Below, piece by piece: positions 61,049 to 64,000 of a stretch of DNA of 64,000 nt (within the stretch, counting starts at the first letter, position 1; every line of letters starts with the position of its first letter). Both the position numbers and the translations under genes were made by a program. Source of the stretch: Lewinella sp. 4G2 (GTDB lineage: Bacteria > Bacteroidota > Bacteroidia > Chitinophagales > Saprospiraceae); contig NZ_LVWJ02000019.1 of NCBI RefSeq assembly GCF_001625015.1, forward strand, positions 372,001 to 436,000, given 5' to 3'. Under the pieces are notes generated by a model. It was not told where the DNA came from. It did not search any database and was given only the letters and a program-made list of their open reading frames with translations.

Positions 61049-62866
61049 ATGCGCTATTACCTCATCCCCATACTCGCCCTCTTCCTCTGCACCCGCGGCA
61101 GCGCCCAGGTGACGCAACCCGAGCCGGTGGCCGAGAAGGAAGTGATCAGCATCGATCGGGCGGATGAGCTGCGGATGATCGGCCAGGGGAAGACTCAGGA
61201 GTTGGTCGGGAACGTGGAACTGAGCCAGGACAGCATCTTTATGTATGGCGATAGTGTCATCCTCGTCGGGGAGCAGCAGGTGTACGCTTACGATAACGTC
61301 ACGATCCAGCAGGGAGACAGCCTGGCAGCTTTTTGTGACGTGCTTGACTACAACGCTGGAACGCTGTTGGCGGACCTGCGGGGAGACGTCGTCCTCAAGC
61401 GCGGCGAGACCGAACTCTATACCCAACGGCTCGATTACAACCTCGCCACCAAAGTGGCCACCTACCACAACGGCGGGCGCATCGTCCGGCAGGGAACGGA
61501 ACTCAACAGCCGCCACGGCTACTACTACGCCGATGCCCGCGAAGTGTATTTCCGGGATAGCGTTGTAGTGGTGGACGACCGCTTCGAGATGCGCGCCGAC
61601 ACCCTGAAGTACGACCTGCTGAATGAAAAAGTATACTTCCTGGGGCCTACCGTCATCCGCACGGATACCCACCGGATTTACTGTGAATCGGGTTACTACG
61701 ACGTGGCCAACGACGTGGCCGTTTTCGCCCAGAACGCCCAGTACAAAAGCGGTGAACGGGTGGCGGCGGCCGATACGATCAAGTACTTCGGGAAAGACGA
61801 AAACTACATCCTCGAGGGCGACGCCTACGTAGCCGAAGGCGACAACCAACGGGCGACGGGGGACCGGATCAACTACTTCCGCCGCCAGGATCGGTACGTA
61901 CTGGAAGGCAACGCCTTCGTGCGGGATTCCACCCAAACCGTGACGGGTGATACGATTGATTACAACGCTAAGCAGGAGACCTACTCCGTGGCCGGCGGGC
62001 GACCCCGTGTCTCTGCCCCCCCGATGATCGTGGTGGCCGACCAATTGAATTCCGACCCCGAAAGTGGATTCTCCACGGCGCTCGGTAACGTGATCTGGCA
62101 GGACACCTCCGCCAACCTCATGATCGAGGCCGAGAACGCCCGCTACAACGAAAGCTCCGGCTACCTGAAAGCCACCGGTGGAATTCGTGGCCGCCCGCTG
62201 CTGACGTCGATCCTGGACCAGGATACCATGTGGATGTCGGCGGACACCCTGCTCTCCGTCCGGTCGGACAGCGTGGATACGCAGGGTGATACGGTGCGGT
62301 TCCTCTCCGCCTACAACGACGTACGCATCCTCAAATCGGATATCCAGGCCGTGTGTGACTCCCTGGGCTTCAATACGGTGGATAGCGTGCTTACCCTGTA
62401 CCAAAACCCGGTCCTGTGGCAAGACACCAGCCAGCTAACGGGGGATACGATCGCCATTCTCTTTAAGGGGGAACAGCTCGACCGCGTCAAATTGCGCCGC
62501 AACGCCCTGGTCCTCACTTCGCCGGACCTCGTCTTTTTCAACCAAGTGAAGGGCAAGAACATCGTGGCCACCTTTGACGAATCCAGCCTCACCCGGACGG
62601 ACGTGGTGGGTAACGCCGAGGCCATCTACTACATCCAGGACAAGGTGGGCGCTTACGTGGGCGTCAACAAAACCGCCTGCAGCTCGATGTCGCTGGATTT
62701 CCTGAACGGTGCCGTCCGTAAGATCCGCTTTCTGGATGCCCCGAGCGGCAAGATGGACCCGATGGGCGCGGTGAACCACGACGCCTTTAAGTTGGAAGGT
62801 TTCCGGTGGGAGGTGGCGCGGCGGCCTCGGGTGCTGGGGGATTTGTTTGGGGTGTTGTTGCGGTGA
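61049..62866 (+). CDS. OstA/LptA-like LPS transport protein
   Basis: 605 aa. Signal MRYYLIPILALFLCTRGSAQ; the 17-nt motif encodes the cleavage region. The mature protein is a long run of beta-jellyroll OstA_N-type repeats (LVGNVELSQDSIFMYGDSVI, LLADLRGDVVLKRGETELYT, YVLEGNAFVRDSTQTVTGDT), as in the OstA-like_N family that bridges or caps LPS transport in Bacteroidota. The C-terminus (YIQDKVGAYVGVNKTACSSM) is typical of these proteins. It probably acts in the periplasm with LptD/LptC-type partners not in view. Confidence 0.87.
   Translation: MRYYLIPILALFLCTRGSAQVTQPEPVAEKEVISIDRADELRMIGQGKTQELVGNVELSQDSIFMYGDSVILVGEQQVYAYDNVTIQQGDSLAAFCDVLDYNAGTLLADLRGDVVLKRGETELYTQRLDYNLATKVATYHNGGRIVRQGTELNSRHGYYYADAREVYFRDSVVVVDDRFEMRADTLKYDLLNEKVYFLGPTVIRTDTHRIYCESGYYDVANDVAVFAQNAQYKSGERVAAADTIKYFGKDENYILEGDAYVAEGDNQRATGDRINYFRRQDRYVLEGNAFVRDSTQTVTGDTIDYNAKQETYSVAGGRPRVSAPPMIVVADQLNSDPESGFSTALGNVIWQDTSANLMIEAENARYNESSGYLKATGGIRGRPLLTSILDQDTMWMSADTLLSVRSDSVDTQGDTVRFLSAYNDVRILKSDIQAVCDSLGFNTVDSVLTLYQNPVLWQDTSQLTGDTIAILFKGEQLDRVKLRRNALVLTSPDLVFFNQVKGKNIVATFDESSLTRTDVVGNAEAIYYIQDKVGAYVGVNKTACSSMSLDFLNGAVRKIRFLDAPSGKMDPMGAVNHDAFKLEGFRWEVARRPRVLGDLFGVLLR
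61089..61105 (+). repeat. 17-nt interspersed motif, one-base variant at the OstA-like signal cleavage site
   Basis: GCACCCGCGGCAGCGCC read as (C)-T-R-G-S-A, a different frame from the copies in other genes. Confidence 0.7.
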
Positions 62867-62956
62867 CGCGCAGATGCCACAGTTAGCTTGAATAACGTAG
62901 CTTTGAGTTCGGCAAACATTTTTCCGCTAGCACCTTAAATACTGTAGGCAACTAAC

Positions 62957-63727
62957 ATGGTTTCAGCTCCTTTCCGATACCTCGTCGTGGTCGCAGTCCT
63001 ACTCTTCGGATATACCGTTGTTGGCCAAAGTAACGCACTGGTTGAAGCCCGGGAAGCACTGACTTCAGGTAATCCAAGCGAAAAGATCTCCCTGCTCGAC
63101 AGCCTCACTAAAACCAACACCCTCTCCCCCACCCTCTACCAGGCCCTGGGCAACGCCCACCACGATCGGGGAGAATACGGGAAGGCTATCCTCGCCTACG
63201 AGCGGGGGCTGCGGTTACAACCTGCCAATAAGGACCTAGCGAATAACTTGAAGTACGTCCGCGGCGAAGCGGGCATTGACCGGCCCATCATCAAAGAATT
63301 TTTCGGCGTCCGCTGGTGGCGCAGTTTTGGTGCCTGGGTGGGCGTCGCCGCCGCCAAGTGGATCGCGCTGCTGTGCTGGTCCCTCGCCGTTGCGGGAGCC
63401 GCCCTGTGGTACCTCCGCCGCGAGCAAATGGCGGAAACCCGGCGCTTCGCCCTGCTGCCCGCATCCGGTGTACTCCTGGCCCTAGCCTTCGTTTTTTACG
63501 TCCTGGGCTCCAGCCGCGCGGCTTACCTGGGAAATGACCGGGACGCCATTCTCACCGCCCGCTCCGCCGAACTCCGCGTTGCCCCCGGCCCGGACGCTAC
63601 CCTCGAAGAAACCCTCACCGAAGGCCTCAAGGTCCGGATCCTGGACGAATTTGAATCCTACGTAAAAGTCTCCCTAGAAAACGGCCGCCAGGGCTGGCTA
63701 AGATCCGACGTAGTTGACATTATTTGA
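62957..63727 (+). CDS. BatE-like TPR protein with C-terminal SH3 domain
   Basis: 256 aa. N-terminal signal-like helix (YLVVVAVLLFGYTVVGQ), TPR repeats at about 30-100 (LYQALGNAHHDRGEYGKAIL, YERGLRLQPANKDLANNLKY), two membrane helices (about 130-152 and 163-185), and a bacterial SH3 domain at about 195-256 (ARSAELRVAPGPDATLEETL...GRQGWLRSDVVDII). This layout is that of BatE of the Bacteroidota aerotolerance (Bat) operon. The batA-D genes are not in view, so the gene is apart from the operon here or the operon lies elsewhere. Confidence 0.82.
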   Translation: MVSAPFRYLVVVAVLLFGYTVVGQSNALVEAREALTSGNPSEKISLLDSLTKTNTLSPTLYQALGNAHHDRGEYGKAILAYERGLRLQPANKDLANNLKYVRGEAGIDRPIIKEFFGVRWWRSFGAWVGVAAAKWIALLCWSLAVAGAALWYLRREQMAETRRFALLPASGVLLALAFVFYVLGSSRAAYLGNDRDAILTARSAELRVAPGPDATLEETLTEGLKVRILDEFESYVKVSLENGRQGWLRSDVVDII

Positions 63728-63730
63728 CCA

Positions 63731-63960
63731 CTAGTCCCGGAGGGGCGCCTATTGTAGCGAGGGGATGCTTCCCCTCGTTTTCGTTGACAATCGTTGCATC
63801 GGATGCTCCCCTCGTATTCGTTAAATATTGTTGCAGGTATGCTTCCCCCCATTTTCGTTTCCCCTCTTATTCGTTGAATATTGTTGCAGGGGATGGTTCC
63901 CCTCGTTTTCGTTTCCCCACATATCCGTCTCCCCTCACACACCCCCCGCAAAACTATGCC
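63731..63960. repeat. CCCGGAGGG/TTTTCGTT hairpin repeat and degenerate tandem tail
   Basis: One full copy (63731-63788) with stem CGAGGGG/CCCCTCG, then degraded units of CCCCTCGTTTTCGTT separated by ATTGTTGCAGG(T/G)ATG-like spacers. Same family as 20801-21095. The remaining sequence to 64000 shows no gene. Confidence 0.7.
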
Positions 63961-64000
63961 CCTCCCTCCGCGTTAACCGAGGACCAAATCACCCCACCCA

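Noticed and set aside
1..64000. tRNA or rRNA genes and prophage
   Set aside because: No cloverleaf with a GGTTCGANTCC-type T-arm and CCA end, no rRNA blocks and no phage structural or integrase genes were seen by eye.

Overview
The window reads as a chromosomal segment of a free-living, moderately GC-rich Bacteroidota bacterium, most likely of the Lewinella/Saprospiraceae type (inference). Three proteins carry type IX secretion (T9SS) C-terminal sorting domains. A PorP/SprF-like protein is followed by a PorE-like OmpA protein. Several families are typical of the phylum (DUF2480, a BatE-like TPR protein, OstA-like, a short Nif3). Shine-Dalgarno sites are weak or absent, while Bacteroidota -7 boxes (TAnnTTTG) lie just upstream of many starts. 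No rRNA, tRNA, CRISPR array or prophage was seen. The window opens inside an alkaline phosphatase gene and ends in a repeat tract.

Layout. 1-12.3 kb: alkaline phosphatase (partial), a small secreted protein, a fatty acid desaturase, a DASH-type photolyase/cryptochrome, a LolC/E-like permease, a MarR regulator, LolA, an SDR-like protein, GNAT, aldo/keto reductase, ProA and a T9SS cargo protein. 12.6-22.1 kb: PheT, a HEIGH metalloprotease lipoprotein, an unusual LGFP-repeat/propeller protein, the cluster zapB-like-zapA-rny, and a CotH-like protein. 22.2-31.8 kb: a hybrid sensor kinase with an AraC output, a T9SS protein, DUF2461, an MsbA-like ABC exporter, a POT peptide transporter and a small membrane protein. 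31.8-39.2 kb, all minus strand: a subtilase with a T9SS tail, an alpha-L-rhamnosidase, an EamA transporter and TsaD. 39.4-46.1 kb, all plus strand: DUF697-SHOCT, ScpB, DUF2480, PorP-like, PorE-like with an extra DUF1573-like tail, and DUF805. 46.2-52.6 kb, all minus strand: OYE-type flavin oxidoreductase, a zinc-ribbon coiled-coil protein, Nif3-like, heptose-1-phosphate adenylyltransferase and an ECF sigma/anti-sigma-like/DUF4097 operon. 53.0-63.7 kb: cytidine deaminase, two large envelope proteins, an IS3-family element, SerA-like dehydrogenase, CvpA, OstA-like and BatE-like.

Much of the gene content serves the cell envelope: lipoprotein trafficking (LolA, LolC/E), LPS export and core synthesis (OstA-like, RfaE2, MsbA-like), T9SS gliding/secretion, and peptide and sugar scavenging (subtilase, POT transporter, rhamnosidase).

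The most unusual content is non-coding. (1) A 17-nt motif, GCACCTGCGGCAGCGCC, recurs about 11 times, in intergenic DNA and inside genes in several reading frames. (2) A ~0.3-kb hairpin element has conserved flanks but completely different stems (copies at 49.2-49.8 kb and 57.1-59.0 kb). The second copy is split by the IS3 element, and the first copy confirms the empty site and a 3-bp target duplication. (3) Palindromic arrays built from TAGTC(G/T)G- or GAGTTGC-like units fill intergenic gaps between promoters or between convergent stop codons. (4) A second hairpin family has CCCGGAGGG and TTTTCGTT ends. (5) A set of genes has a -7 box only 3-6 nt before ATG, predicting leaderless mRNAs.
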